From: Aplectana chamaeleonis
Taxonomy: Eukaryota; Nematoda; Chromadorea; Rhabditida; Cosmocercidae
Length of the DNA stretch: 64,000 bases
NCBI GenBank assembly: GCA_029168955.1
Contig: JAPDOI010000066.1
Span: forward strand, 1,488,501 to 1,552,500
Direction of reading: 5' to 3'
Shown here: positions 34,713-45,045 of the stretch, piece by piece
How the letters are laid out: each line of letters begins with the position of its first letter
Position numbering within the stretch: position 1 is the stretch's first letter
Program-made: the position numbers and the translations under genes
The notes under the pieces: generated by a model
What the model saw: the letters and a program-made list of their open reading frames with translations, nothing else
Databases searched by the model: none
Told to the model about the DNA's origin: nothing

Positions 34713-35825
34713 GTGTTATACCATAACCCACCCCTTCAGGCGATAGCATCGGAGAGCCGAAGTAAAAGCTCAAGAATGGCATGAATTTCAAGCGGAAGCC
34801 CTAATCAAGAGCTCTCCACCCGCTATCATTCCGTCGGCGACCAATGCAAGGCGAGCGCGCCGACGTGGAGTTGCGAGCGCGCCGCCGTAATGCGGTGAGC
34901 GGGTGGGGAGCGCCAGCATGCCAGTGCTCGCCACCCGCTACCATTCCGCTCGCGGGCCGCGCGAGGTGCTGCGCGCCGCAGGACTTTTGGTTAGTGGGTG
35001 GCGAGCTCCAACTTTCTGAGTGGACGAGTTGTCCGAGGCTTGTAACTTCCGTCTTTTGCAGCCGATGTGTGCGAGCTGACCTGAGTAATGAGAGGAGTTG
35101 GGAATAAAGGGAAGAACGGGGCTATGGATCGGAAACCATCGCTCATCTAACAATCTCGAGCATTCATTTGTTCACGTCGGTGGGCGTGGAAAGTGCATCT
35201 AGGTGTGACGAGCTGACGGGTGTCCAACTTTGGGGCCGTAGGGGACCGTTCCGAGCTCATTTTTCTTAGTTTCTTCAACGTTAGGGTTGCGCTAGGCCCC
35301 GCAACTGCCGATCTCCACCAAAAATAGAGACATGGTTTTTATCGCGGAGACTGCCTTTAAGGGCAGCATACACGCTCGTAAACGTGTTTGAGATAACTAC
35401 GGAAATAGAATGGTGTGGCGCAGAACACAACGCCTACGCATTTTGAAGCATCAAAAACAACCCACAATAACGCCAGGTGAGTGAGAAGTTGGCCCCGCCC
35501 CTGTATCCGCCCGCCCCTGTATTTGTGTCCTCTCCCAAAATAGTGGTGCTGGGCCATTTCCACCGCCGTCGACGTTTGTGGGTGGTAAATTAAGTACAAT
35601 AAGTAAACCACATACATCGGCGACGGTGGAAATGGTCCAGCCTCCCTGTTTTGTAAGAGGACGCAAATACAGGGGGCGGGCCGGTACAGAGGCGGGGCCA
35701 ACTTCTTACTCATTTAGCGTCATTGTGAGTCGCTTTTGACGCCTCAAAATGCGTGGGCGTTGTGTTCGGTGCTGTACCATTCTAATTCCGTAGTTACCTC
35801 AATTACGTTTACGAGCGTGTATGCT

Positions 35826-37760
35826 ATAGTTGTGCTCGAATATTCGCAATCGAATAAACATTCGAATAAATTATTCGATTATTTATTCGATTATCGAGTA
35901 ATCGAAAATCCCGATTTTCGATTATTATTCGAAATCGACTATCGAAAAAAAAACAGATATTCGATCATTATTCGAAATCGACTATCGAAAAAACCTCATA
36001 TTCGATTATTATTCGAAATCGACTATCGACACTGACAATTATTCGAACATATTCGATCTTCGAATATATTCGAATAATCTAACACAGCCTTTACCGGATC
36101 ATACACAGAAATTTTTCGAAGGGCCAGTGCACCAGCACTAGTGTGAGTCAGGGCTGTGCGTAACTGAAATTTTGAATTGCGTAAATCGTAATTTTCAAAT
36201 CCTCGTAAATCGTTAATCGTAATTCGTAACTGATGAGTAATGAGCTCAATCACAGCCTCAAACCTCATTAAACATGGAAACGCCTCAACTTCCCAGTGAT
36301 GATATGTGTTTCAAAATAAATCTTTTTCGACGAGTACTTGAAAAAGTGCTTTCATCAGAGCAAATCTCTGGTCCGCAATCGCAGAAACCCGCTATATGAG
36401 CACGCGACACGATGACAATACTGGTGGGACCACGTAGTCCCGGCACGATCAACCTTCGTCCCAGCACGACTTCATCACATTACGTGCTGCAACAGCGTTT
36501 GTCCACAACTGCGGACCGGAATTTTCTTCTGGTAAGGGCAATACTGGTCGAAAGTGTAAATCGTCTTCTATCCAACGCTTTTTTTGGTTTTCAGCAAAAC
36601 TTTACGGTTTTCAAAGTTGAACCTGAAATTTGATGGAGATCCAGGGAACCGACTGAGCATTTTTTAGCAGCCACAGCTAAAGCCACGAAAATTGATAGGG
36701 CAATTGAAACCACGACATATGCGCTAGATCAAAATAAGCACGGGAATTCTCAATAGAGCGAGATTTGTATATTTTTCCCAACCTTTGACAAGGTGCTTCT
36801 ATGGCTGTCGACGATGGCTAATTTGGATTTTGTTCTTTTTTATCGATTTTTGGAAACGAAATAAAAACGAATAGGTGGCAAAATGAGTAATACTCAAAGC
36901 GGTGGAGTAAATATCAAATAGCAGCAAGTTCTGCGGCTCATACTTGTTAGGGCAGACAATGTCGAAGTAACAAATCCAGAAATTCCGCGAACACTATCCC
37001 CAACTAAGACAGTAACACTGATGGAATCGCTGGCGCGTTGCTGGCCGAAAGGCTCCCATCTCGCTATACGACCGCTTTTGTTCTAGGAGAAAGCACGTCA
37101 TTTCGAATGTATCGCGCCTCTTCACTGTGGACACCCAGCGAAGACGCGACGCGACGTAGCGTTATCGAGATGTAGGCTGATTATAACATCGCGTCGTGAC
37201 GCGAATGAACTCTGAACGGGGTCTAACGAAACGTCCGCGACGTGACGCGCTGGCGTTGTAGGCTTGAATAGAACCGCTGTGGGTGGCATCAGACAGCTGC
37301 TAGTGTAGAAACGATGGGCGTATCGATTTTGAGCGTGCCGCCACTTATGAACTCCCTGCCTGAGCGGAATATTGAAAATATTGAGCAGTTCAGAAAGCTT
37401 TCGATGCCATTCTTGAAAACTGCCTTCTTCAAAAGCAGTAGCGTCGCAAAACTCTGAATTCGGTTGGCCCGTAGTTAAATTAATTCATTTATTCAAAATT
37501 ATTCGATTTTCGATATTCATTCATTTCGAAATAGAGAATCGAGTATATTCATTCATTCGTTCATTCGAAAATTTTGAAGTCGAATATATTCATTCATTCG
37601 TTTATTCGAAAAATTTAAAGTCGAATATATTCATTCATTCGTTTATTCGAAAAATTTGAAGTCGAATTTATTCATTCGTTCGTTTATTCGAAAATTTTGA
37701 AGTCGAATATATTCATTCATTCATTCATTCGGTCCGTTTAGTCAAAAAGCACAACTATAG
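35826..37760. mobile_element. hAT-type element with ATTCGAAT motif clusters
   Basis: TGTATGCT is present on both sides (35818-35825 and 37761-37768), an 8-bp target duplication inside the A2 end. The termini are ATAGTTGTGC and GCACAACTAT(AG). Dense TCGAAT / ATTCGA motifs fill 35838-36080 and 37480-37735. The interior carries an M4 hairpin and a short CAGGGCTGTGCG-ended unit (36149-36259). No transposase was found. A 6-bp duplication with 12-bp perfect ends is an alternative reading. Confidence 0.75.
36369..36524. mobile_element. Hairpin MITE family M4, copy 2
   Basis: GGTCCGCAATCGCAG at the left and CAACTGCGGACCGGAATT at the right; the centre GGACCACGTAGTCC is palindromic, and GCTGCAACAGCGTTTGTCC follows the pattern of copy 1. 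Confidence 0.6.
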
Positions 37761-37772
37761 TGTATGCTGCCT

Positions 37773-38169
37773 TTACAGGCGAAAAAAAAACGCTCAACCC
37801 TTTCCACGTTCCGCGTTCCACGTAAGGTTCCACGATAACCGTTACTACCATATGGGTAGCATTGGCATCATCGCTCCTTTGAAGAATGCTGCCTTAGGTA
37901 CGGGAATTCAAGACGCAAGCTATCGATATTCCAGAACGTTCTTGAATGTTATTCCCCAACAATCTCCTCTCTCCATGTACTATCTCGCATTCCCTTATAT
38001 TCTCTCACTGTGTAGCATGTTCCACGAGGCATTACCAAAACTTCAGGTTCAAAGCAGGATGTTGTTGTTATTGATTATTTTTCACTATAAACTTCTACCG
38101 TTAGCTGATCGCGAATCTCTACGCATCTGTTTCCAACTAATTAGTTTACTGGCCTGGACCTAATAGGCA
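37773..38169. other. No gene seen
   Basis: One open frame of about 100 codons (plus strand from 37852) lacks recognisable motifs. Confidence 0.4.
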
Positions 38170-38675
38170 GGATTCAGCCCGACGCGGTCAGTCTGCATCT
38201 TCGCCAAGGTTTGTCGTCCTAGTGGTCAGCCGTGTCTAATTGTCACGGTACTGAGCCACAATTTGAGCACAGTCCATCATTTTTCGCTAGTCCACTTCGT
38301 GCAAAGTGAGACGTTGCGCCTGAATTGCCTTTCAAATTCGGGTGATTTCCAATCTTCCTTCACCACATCCGTCCGAAACTTTCGCTCACGTCCAGGAGGC
38401 TGTTTCCAGAAAAGACTCGGTTGCATCCTTAGAACGTGTTGAACAAGGCGATCTGGCGGTCTTCTGAAAATGTGCCCAAACAGTCGAAGTCGACCTTTCG
38501 TTGCCGCTTGAGTTAGCGTTGGGAGATGCTGGCACCTCTCTCGTGTCAAGCGTTGATGTAGGGCGTCGATTTCGTTGTAGAAGTCTTCGTTATGGCACAG
38601 CGCCACCCATCCGTACATGATGATAGGGCGAATAGCGGATACGTAGACGCGCAACTTGACCGGCTGTCGGTGAAT
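38170..38675 (-). pseudogene. RTE-like LINE, C-terminal fragment D
   Basis: The minus strand reads MRVYVSAIRPIIMYGW, then an internal deletion (the ETW-to-RRL segment is gone), VALCHNEDFYNEIDALHQRL, GRLRLFGHIFRRPPDRLVQH and KQPPGRERKFRTDVVKED. This is the same RTE-like tail as fragments A-C. The 3' end lies near 38170. Confidence 0.8.
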
Positions 38676-38908
38676 ATTATGGCGGAATTGGAAATTGGGA
38701 GATTACGTCATGCAAAACAGGAGTTCGAAAATAGAACGTTGCTCGAAAGGTGCAGCAGATAGCTAGAGTTCCAGAAGACGGGTACACGACTGCTCCAGCG
38801 AATACTTTCGATGAGCACCGAAATGGAGCGAGACCGCAGCTTTTTATGTACTTCTAGCGAGTCTCTTTCAATGTTTCCGCTACAATGCCCCCAGCATAGT
38901 CGGCCCAG

Positions 38909-39037
38909 GGCCGGACTGAGCCGTCTTCTCCTGTTCCTAGTGAACCTGTGCCGTCCTGCGCCGCCCTCGTATTTCGGCTGCATGCCAATCGATTACGCAG
39001 GCGTAGTTGAGCGCACCGCGGCCGGCTCAGTCCGGCC
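38909..39037. repeat. Inverted repeat, perfect 15-bp stem
   Basis: GGCCGGACTGAGCCG (38909-38923) and its exact complement (39023-39037) are separated by about 100 bp. This is the size and form of a small hairpin MITE; no second copy was identified. Confidence 0.6.
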
Positions 39038-39595
39038 ATAACGGGGGGGGGATTTTCCACCTCAGTAAACAATGTATCACATGTGTATTGACTTGGACGG
39101 CCACAAGCGGCTTCAGTCCGGGTGAAGCGAATGGACTTTTCACATTCGATTCGCATGATTTGGAAGCTTATCAAGCGGGCTGTATACAGTCGATCGACCG
39201 ACTATGTCGGGGCCTAATAGCTCTACTCAGAAATATGAAAACAAGTTACTTGTAACATATCTGAGCCCATGTAAGTTACTTGCGACTTATCTCAGGTCAT
39301 TTAAGTTGCATGTAACATATCGGCGGGATACGGCGCGCGCTGCGCCTCCGATATGTTACTTGTAACTTAAATGACTTGATATAACTCGCAAGTAACTTAC
39401 ATCAGCTCAGATATGTTACAAATAACTTGTTTTCAATTTCTGAGATGATACTGCGTGCAGTGCGCCTCCGATATGTTACATGTAAGTTAAATGGCACAAT
39501 ATAAGTCGCAAGTAACTTAAGTCGGCCAAGAAGATATTTCCAAAGCTGATGTACGACGCACTCACGGGGTCAGCTTTACGACCACCGTTCTTGTT

Positions 39596-39690
39596 GGTTC
39601 AGTTACCCAAGTTTGAGGTACTTGAACCCACACCAGCAGGGAAGGCCCTGCACAGCTTTTTTTGCGTAGTGTGTGGCCTGGGGCTTGCCC
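39596..39690 (+). ncRNA. Spliced-leader-RNA-like sequence (SL1-like)
   Basis: 39596-39617 differs from the 22-nt nematode SL1 at only two positions (5 and 7). It contains TTACCCAAGTTTGAG exactly and is followed at once by GT, the splice donor of SL RNA genes. The first 12 nt (GGTTCAGTTACC) pair at 10 of 12 positions with GGTACTTGAACC just downstream, placing the donor in a stem as in known SL RNAs. A second perfect stem GCAGGG-AAGG-CCCTGC follows (39635-39650), then AGCTTTTTTTGCG (39653-39665), only a weak Sm-site candidate. It may be a divergent SL RNA gene, a pseudogene, or a captured leader. No promoter element was identified. Confidence 0.45.
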
Positions 39691-39864
39691 TCTGCGTCGC
39701 GTGTCGTCTGCGTCACATGATGGCCACCCATAGTGAAAATTCAAATGTAAGTTGCATGTTACAATAGTGTAGCTAACATGTAATATAAATCCAAGTTGCA
39801 TGTAATATAAATTTATGTTACATGTAATATAGATGTATGTTGCATGTAATATAACTGTTCCTAC

Positions 39865-40850
39865 GACGTCCTGCGCACTTCAATTTGGGTCCCGCACAGT
39901 TTCTTCGGCGTCCGGCGCAATCGCTTTGGGTCCCACACACTTTCTACGGCGTCCGCCGCACTCTACCTTGGGTCCCGCACACTTTCTACGGCGTCCTGCG
40001 CACTCCCACTTGGGTCCCGCACACTTTCTACGGCGTCCTGTGCACTCCCACTTGGGTCCCACACACTTTCTACGGCGTCCGGCGCACTCTACCTTGGGTC
40101 CCGCACTTTTTCTACGGCGTCCGGCGCACTCTACATTGGGTCCCGCACACTTTCTACGGTGTCCTAAGCACTCCCACTTGGGTCCCGCCCACTTTCTACG
40201 GCGTCTGGCGCACTTACATTCGGGTCCCACCCACTTTCTTCGGCGTCCGGCGCACTCTACCTTTGGTCCCGCACACTTTTACGGCGTCCGGCGCACTCTA
40301 CCTTGGGTCCCGCACACTTTCTACTGCGTCCTGAGCTTTCCCATATGGGTCCCGCAAATTTTCTACGGCGTCCTGCGCACTCTACCTTGGGTCCCGCACA
40401 CTTTCTACGGCGTCCGGCGCACTCTACCTTGGGTACCGCAGACCTTTACGGCGTCCGGCGCACTCTACCTTGGGTCCCGCACACGTTCTACGGCGTCCTA
40501 CGCACCCTACCTTGGGTCCCGCACACTTTCTACGGCGTTCTGCGCACTCGCATTCGGGTCCCGCCCACTTTCTACGGCGTCCAGCGCCTCACTCTTACCT
40601 TGGGTCCCGCACACACTTTCCTACGGCGTCCGGCGCACTTCACAACAATGGGTCCAGCACACTCTCTACGGCGTCCTGCGCACTCACCGATTCTGGGTCC
40701 CCACGACACTTTCTACGGCATACAGAGCACTTCCATTTACTGGGTCCCGCCCATTTTTCTCCGGCGGCTGGCGCACTACATTCGGGTCCACACACTTTCA
40801 TTACGGCGTCCTGCGCACTCTCTGTCCGCTCCACGGCGTTCTGCGCGCTC
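39865..40850. repeat. 42-bp minisatellite, about 23 units
   Basis: The unit is TCCTGCGCACTCCCACTTGG followed by GTCCCGCACACTTTCTACGG and CG. Since 42 is 14 codons and the unit has no stops, all three plus frames and a minus frame stay open for hundreds of bases; the longest open frame (39833-41002) is a 14-residue repeat (LGPAHFLRRPAHST). There is no evidence of translation. Units near the right end vary in length (40590-40830). Confidence 0.9.
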
Positions 40851-41444
40851 TTGAGCCCGTACCCGTAAGGTCGCCCGTCTTGAATGTCAAGGCGAATAAA
40901 CGGTCAAACAAACACACAGAGAAACGCATACATACATACACACACACACGCACACACAAATTTACCAAAATATATATAGTAGGAAGTTACTTGAGACATT
41001 AAAGTAAGTTAAAGTTATATTACAAGTAACTTGTTTTGATTTTGCTGAGTACCCGGGCACCAAATCATCGCTCCAGCAAATAACCTAAAACTGGGAATAA
41101 TCGTGAACACGACTTTAGGAATACATCAGGTCAGGGAGGAACGCTACCAATTCACCTTTGAGTAATTCCCCATATCTGATAATGAGTTAAATATCGAAGA
41201 CACAGAAATACAGGGGTAGAATCATGTAGAAAAGCAGAATACTGCAGCAAATGTTTCAGAAAACCATAGCATCACCATATCCAGCAGCCGGATCAGCACG
41301 TGACTGTTATTGTCTTAGCTAAGATATGTCTCAACAAAGAACAATCATTAGTTGCTGAAAAGTATTTCAGCTAAGTTTGTTGACATTACAGAAGAATGCA
41401 GTTTTTCGCAGTTCGATATTAGCCTTCGAAAACAAAACATCAAA

Positions 41445-42587
41445 CCTAATATTACCGTGATTCATCCAATCGCCGTCAGACTGCAGTTTTTTCAATCCTA
41501 CTATATTTTGGTAAATCGCAAATTTGTGTGTGCGTGTGTGTGTTTATGTATGTGTGCGTTTCTCTGTGTGTTTGTTTGACCGTTTATTCAATTCGGCTTG
41601 ACTTTCAAGACGGGCTACCTTACGGGGGCACAATGGGCTCAAGAGCGCGCAGAACGCCGCAGAAAGCGTGGACCCAAGTGGAAGCGCGCGCGTAGACGCC
41701 GTAGAAAGCGTGCGGGACCTTAATGCAGAGTGGCGCCGGACGTCGAAAAAGTGCAGTGGGACCCGGCGTGGAAGTGCGTAGGACGCCGTAGAAAATGTGC
41801 GGGACCCAAGGTAGAATGAGCCGGACGCCGTAGAAAGTGTGCGGGACCTTAGGCAGAGGGCGCCGGACGACGGGGGAAAAGTGTGCGGGACCCAAGGTAG
41901 AGTGCGCCGGACGCCGTAGAAAGTGTGCGGGACCGAAGTGGGTTAGCGCAGAGCTTCAAAAAATCGTTTTGTGCATCTATAAGAGAGCGGTGATCACCAC
42001 CCTTTCTTCACGTCCTCCCCTTAACCACTCATTTCAACTGCTTAGCTGTTTATATGCACCAACCTTTCTAAATCGGGTTTATATACGATGGAAATGTGAG
42101 TTAATCAAAAATATGCATCCAGAAAACACAAACATCATTATACTTCATTTGGCAATAAAGGTAGCAGGTGTCGGTTGGTCATGGAGGCGTTTACTAAATC
42201 TCAAACAGCGGTTGTCTTTATCTTTACAGAATTGAATATAAAATGAACTACCACTTTAGGACCCCTCTCTTTTAAAGCTAGGTGGGTCGGTCGGTGCAAC
42301 TGCATAAGAAAGGAGGTTAGCAGGGTTTGCATGGTTTGAAATAGTTTGTAATTTCTTGATTCCCTTCGAGCGTTTTCGTCGAAACCAGCTCACAAGCTGG
42401 CGCAACCGTACTACAGTTGAACAGAGAGGCCGGCGATGGCCGGCAAGCGTGAGAACTTCGAACGCCATCTCACTGATAGAATGGGCGTAAGGGAGTTCGG
42501 ATTCATTCGCCTTATATTTGGAGATGCCAGCGAAGCCTAATATTACCGTGATTCATCCAATCGCCGTCAGACTGCAGTTTTTTCAAT
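41445..42587. repeat. Segment bounded by identical 52-bp direct repeats
   Basis: 41445-41496 and 42536-42587 are identical over 52 bp (they begin CCTAATATTACCGTGATTCA and end CTGCAGTTTTTTCAAT). Neighbouring bases differ at once on both sides. The 1.04 kb between them contains the inverted minisatellite arm. Complete identity suggests a recent event. Confidence 0.85.
41515..41945. repeat. Inverted arm of the 42-bp minisatellite
   Basis: 41640-41945 holds about seven units reading GCCGGACGCCGTAGAAAGTG and GCGGGACC, the reverse complement of the array at 39865. The next block, 41515-41640 (TGTGTGTGCGTGTGTG, TTTGTTTGACCGTTTATTC), is the complement of 40851-40975. The two arrays therefore form one large inverted repeat with a loop of about 540 bp. 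Confidence 0.85.
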
Positions 42588-42734
42588 AGAAAGTATAAAG
42601 GGAAAAGAATAATCTTTTCGAAAGCCAAAACGATTTCACCTCCCGAACGATTCAGAGTGAATATGGAAGCAGTTGATATGGTATCTATCGTTCTGAACGC
42701 ATCAGAAAGTTCCACTAACATTTATATCCTCTTT

Positions 42735-42868
42735 CTCCGAGAGAAATTTATTTCCGTTCATTGCATGCGTCTGCGAGCGTACACTGCGTCTCCTTCTCCC
42801 CACACTTTCTCACTGTCTTTACCCTCGCTCCAAACAAGCGCGCGAGGGAACAGAGTAAATTTGGGTCG
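42735..42868 (+). repeat. Dispersed repeat R9, copy 2
   Basis: Inverted relative to 6570-6708 and alike along its length (GCATGCGTCTGCGAGCGTAC, CTTCTCCCCACACTTTC). Confidence 0.65.
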
Positions 42869-42884
42869 GAACAAGACGATAAGG

Positions 42885-43985
42885 TACTGTTTACTGCAGT
42901 GACAAAAGGCTATGGTGCGATTGCGGTCGACACACTAAAACTACGGTGGAAAACTAGGCGCTCCGCCAAGTTTCGTCAACCAGCACAGCTGATTTTCTTG
43001 GTGAGCTACGGTTTTTGTTATTTTTTCTTGTATGCTTCTGCTTCATTTTTGTTTCTGACTCTTTAGATATTGCAAATAGGGGCCGTTCTTAGGGCGTTAG
43101 AGTAAGTTGCTGTTTTTTTTTCAATCTTAAAGTAGGATTTTGAAAACAGACACAAACAGAAAACACCCATTCACGATCACGCCTAATTTTGGGTGGCTGC
43201 ACGTTTGGACCGCGTGCAATATTGCGTCACCCTATAACGCGTCCCACCGGTGGGACACGCTGGCTTGAATTGCGTCCCACGGGTAATTGATTTCGCTTTT
43301 TTTCCCTATATTGTAGCTAGCAACGATAGTCGGACAGTATCAGAGTTTGAGCTTCCGAGACGCTTTCGCTATCAAGAAACTATTACTCAAAGCCAAAACG
43401 GGGTCAACTGAGCTGCAACGCTTTCAGGAAAGTAAACGAGTTTCTAACAATAGGTTTCTACTAAGCAACCTAAATTTTTAGCGATAGAAGGAAAAAGAAA
43501 TCATTAGGTGCCTCTAAAGTTGCTTTAGAGCCGTTTTTCCCTCTACTTCAGCCCATCTGATTTTAAAATTGTGTAAATATGTTGTTGCGTTTGACCTACT
43601 TATAGACCACGAGAATTTTACTGAAGTCTTGGGAAGGTCAAGACATTGATCATATGTATGTTGGTTCGAAAGTAGTTTCTTGTGGCGGAGAAATCGATTT
43701 TTGAAAAAGGGTGCCCCACCGGTGGGACACGCGGTACGAAGTGGTAGTCAAAGCGTGTCCTACCGGTGGGATACGTGGTCGTGAATGGGTAAAGAGTCAG
43801 AAACAGAAACAAAGCAGAAGCATACAAGAAAAAATAACAAAAACCGTAGCTCACCCAGAAAATCAGCTGTGTTGTAGATCGATGATGAAATCTGGCAAAG
43901 CGCCAGGTTTTCCACCATAAATTGAGTGTGTCGACCGCAACCGCACCACAGCCTTTAAACACTACGGCAAACTGTATCGCACGTG
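42885..43985. mobile_element. Foldback element split by a TTAA family B element
   Basis: 42885-43063 and 43790-43985 are inverted copies (GGTGCGATTGCGGTCGACAC, GGTGGAAAAC, GTGAGCTACGGTTTTTGTTA, TATGCTTCTGCTT). The family B element 43166-43789 lies in the loop, directly against the right arm. Confidence 0.8.
43166..43789. mobile_element. piggyBac-like TTAA element, family B, copy 2
   Basis: The ends CCCATTCACGATCACG and CGTGAATGGG and the following block CCTAATTTTGGGTGGCTG match 31958-33293. The palindrome CCCACCGGTGGGACACG occurs once near the left (43241-43259) and twice near the right (43711-43732 and 43754-43775, with substitutions). Flanks AACA and TAAA are degenerate versions of TTAA. 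Confidence 0.75.
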
Positions 43986-43989
43986 TCAT

Positions 43990-45043
43990 TTAAAGTGTCA
44001 TGGACGTTAAGGGTTTTTTTTCTGAAGTTGAATAGACAGCCAAGAATACACTTCCATGAGAGCACGGACGACAGCGGTGAAAAATTATGTTTGGATAGAT
44101 TGGCTCAAAGGGTTGGACCCTTACCCGATCAGGTTCATGTTTTTAGTTCAACTTAAAAATTTGCGCTTGAGAAGTGAGTTCAGAAACCGGTAACCTGCTC
44201 TTGAAGTCAGGGTTCAAAAATCGGCATTTTGTCTTTTTCACACAAATTTATGCAAACATATGCGAACTACAGTGTGCAGGATGATCACAGTTCAGGACAA
44301 AGTGATTGTTCATCAACATCTCTAGAGCAATTACCAAATAAGGTGTCCTTCACCCTGATGGTTAACTACTCTCTGATGCTTTACATTGATAATAATAGGA
44401 AATGCTCATTAATGATATATCATTAATATCGGTAGAGAGAGGGGATGCTCTAATTGCCAGTCGCTCTGCTAATTGCGTATCCCGTGAAAATTCCTCTGCT
44501 GATGACCACTTTATCGATAATGTAATTATGTAATTACAGTTTTTCCCATTACAGTACATAGATGAAAAATCTTCGAAAAACTTGTGAAAAATTGTTGAGA
44601 GGGTAACAGCGACAGGTTGCCAGAAGGCAGCTAGCTGAGTGACGTGAAGTTTGCGCTTTGCCACTCCTCACCAAGTGACATGTTATGGGCACTTTATGAA
44701 TGCCAATTTCAAACTGGTAATTCGAAAGTTTCAGCAGAGAACAGCGCTCCCCGGCATCCACTAATTAGTAGAACATCGTTAGCCACAAGAGACTTTTTTC
44801 GTTCCCGTCGAGAACCACTTATGGAAGAAAATGCAGAAAACATTCCATCACTACGTGAAGAAAACCAAAGCAACAACATTCCCGCGTCATGAAAGTATGT
44901 AGACCGCGCGGAAAAAGTATGCGACACATCTCAAGTTTCGAACTTGTGGATTTTGCGAGATTTATGCAGAAAAACTGTGAACGTCGGTCAACGTAGCATT
45001 CTCAGAAGCCCCTGGGTACAAAGTTAGGACGACCAGCCAGATG
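43990..45043. other. No confirmed gene
   Basis: A plus-strand open frame at 44644-44892 has ordinary amino-acid composition but no recognised domain or consistent splice context. Nothing else was seen. Confidence 0.35.
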
Positions 45044-45045
45044 TA

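Larger units (their letters stand above)
31787..35030. mobile_element. Nested foldback with CTCGCCACCCGCT repeats
   Basis: CTGGCTCGCCACCCGCT near 31794 and AGTGGGTGGCGAGCTC near 34992-35007 are inverted. The word CTCGCCACCCGCTACC recurs several times at both sides (31830, 34810, 34927). Between them lie a TTAA element (31958-33293), a hairpin (33590-33900) and an M7 MITE (34603-34712). Exact ends are uncertain by about 20 bp. Confidence 0.55.
31637..35356. mobile_element. TTAA family A1 element expanded by nested insertions
   Basis: It starts AGGCAGTGTTCACGATGAGAATC after TTAA (31633-31636) and ends GCGGAGACTGCCT before TTAA (35357-35360). The outer 150 bp on the left and 330 bp on the right match 20467-20952 in reverse (GGAATCGTACAAAACCTTCTAG, GTTATGGCCCCTCAAA, TGGACGAGTTGTCC, GGGTGTCCAACTTTGGGGC). 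About 3.2 kb of other elements (31787-35030) has landed in the middle. Confidence 0.8.
35361..37772. mobile_element. TTAA family A2 element interrupted by a hAT-type element
   Basis: It starts GGGCAGCATACACGCTCG right after the TTAA at 35357-35360, which it shares with the preceding A1 element, and ends TGTATGCTGCCT before TTAC. The arms (CGTAAACGTGTTTGAGATAAC, GAACACAACGCCTACGC) are inverted around 35590. The right terminal repeat is split by an insertion at 35826-37760. Confidence 0.8.
39224..41051. mobile_element. Element with AAGTTACTTGTAACATA motif clusters and a minisatellite
   Basis: TACTCAGAAATATGAAAACA plus AGTTACTTGTAACATA at the left is inverted at the right (TTACAAGTAACTTGTTTTGA, CTGAGTA). 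Copies of GTTACTTG / CATGTAAC fill 39240-39540 and 39740-39860. The organisation resembles the hAT-type elements elsewhere in the window, but flanking 8-mers do not match, so the superfamily is unproven. It carries the spliced-leader-like sequence (39596) and the 42-bp array. Confidence 0.6.

Noticed and set aside
39833..41002. 389-codon open frame with 14-residue repeats
   Set aside because: Every plus frame and a minus frame of the 42-bp array are open; the start and end lie in repeat sequence with no splice or promoter support.
39216..41059. Target duplication for the element at 39224-41051
   Set aside because: The flanking 8-mers AATAGCTC and CCCGGGCA do not match in any register tried.
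44644..44892. Possible exon of 82 codons
   Set aside because: No acceptor or donor that would place it in a gene and no recognisable motif.
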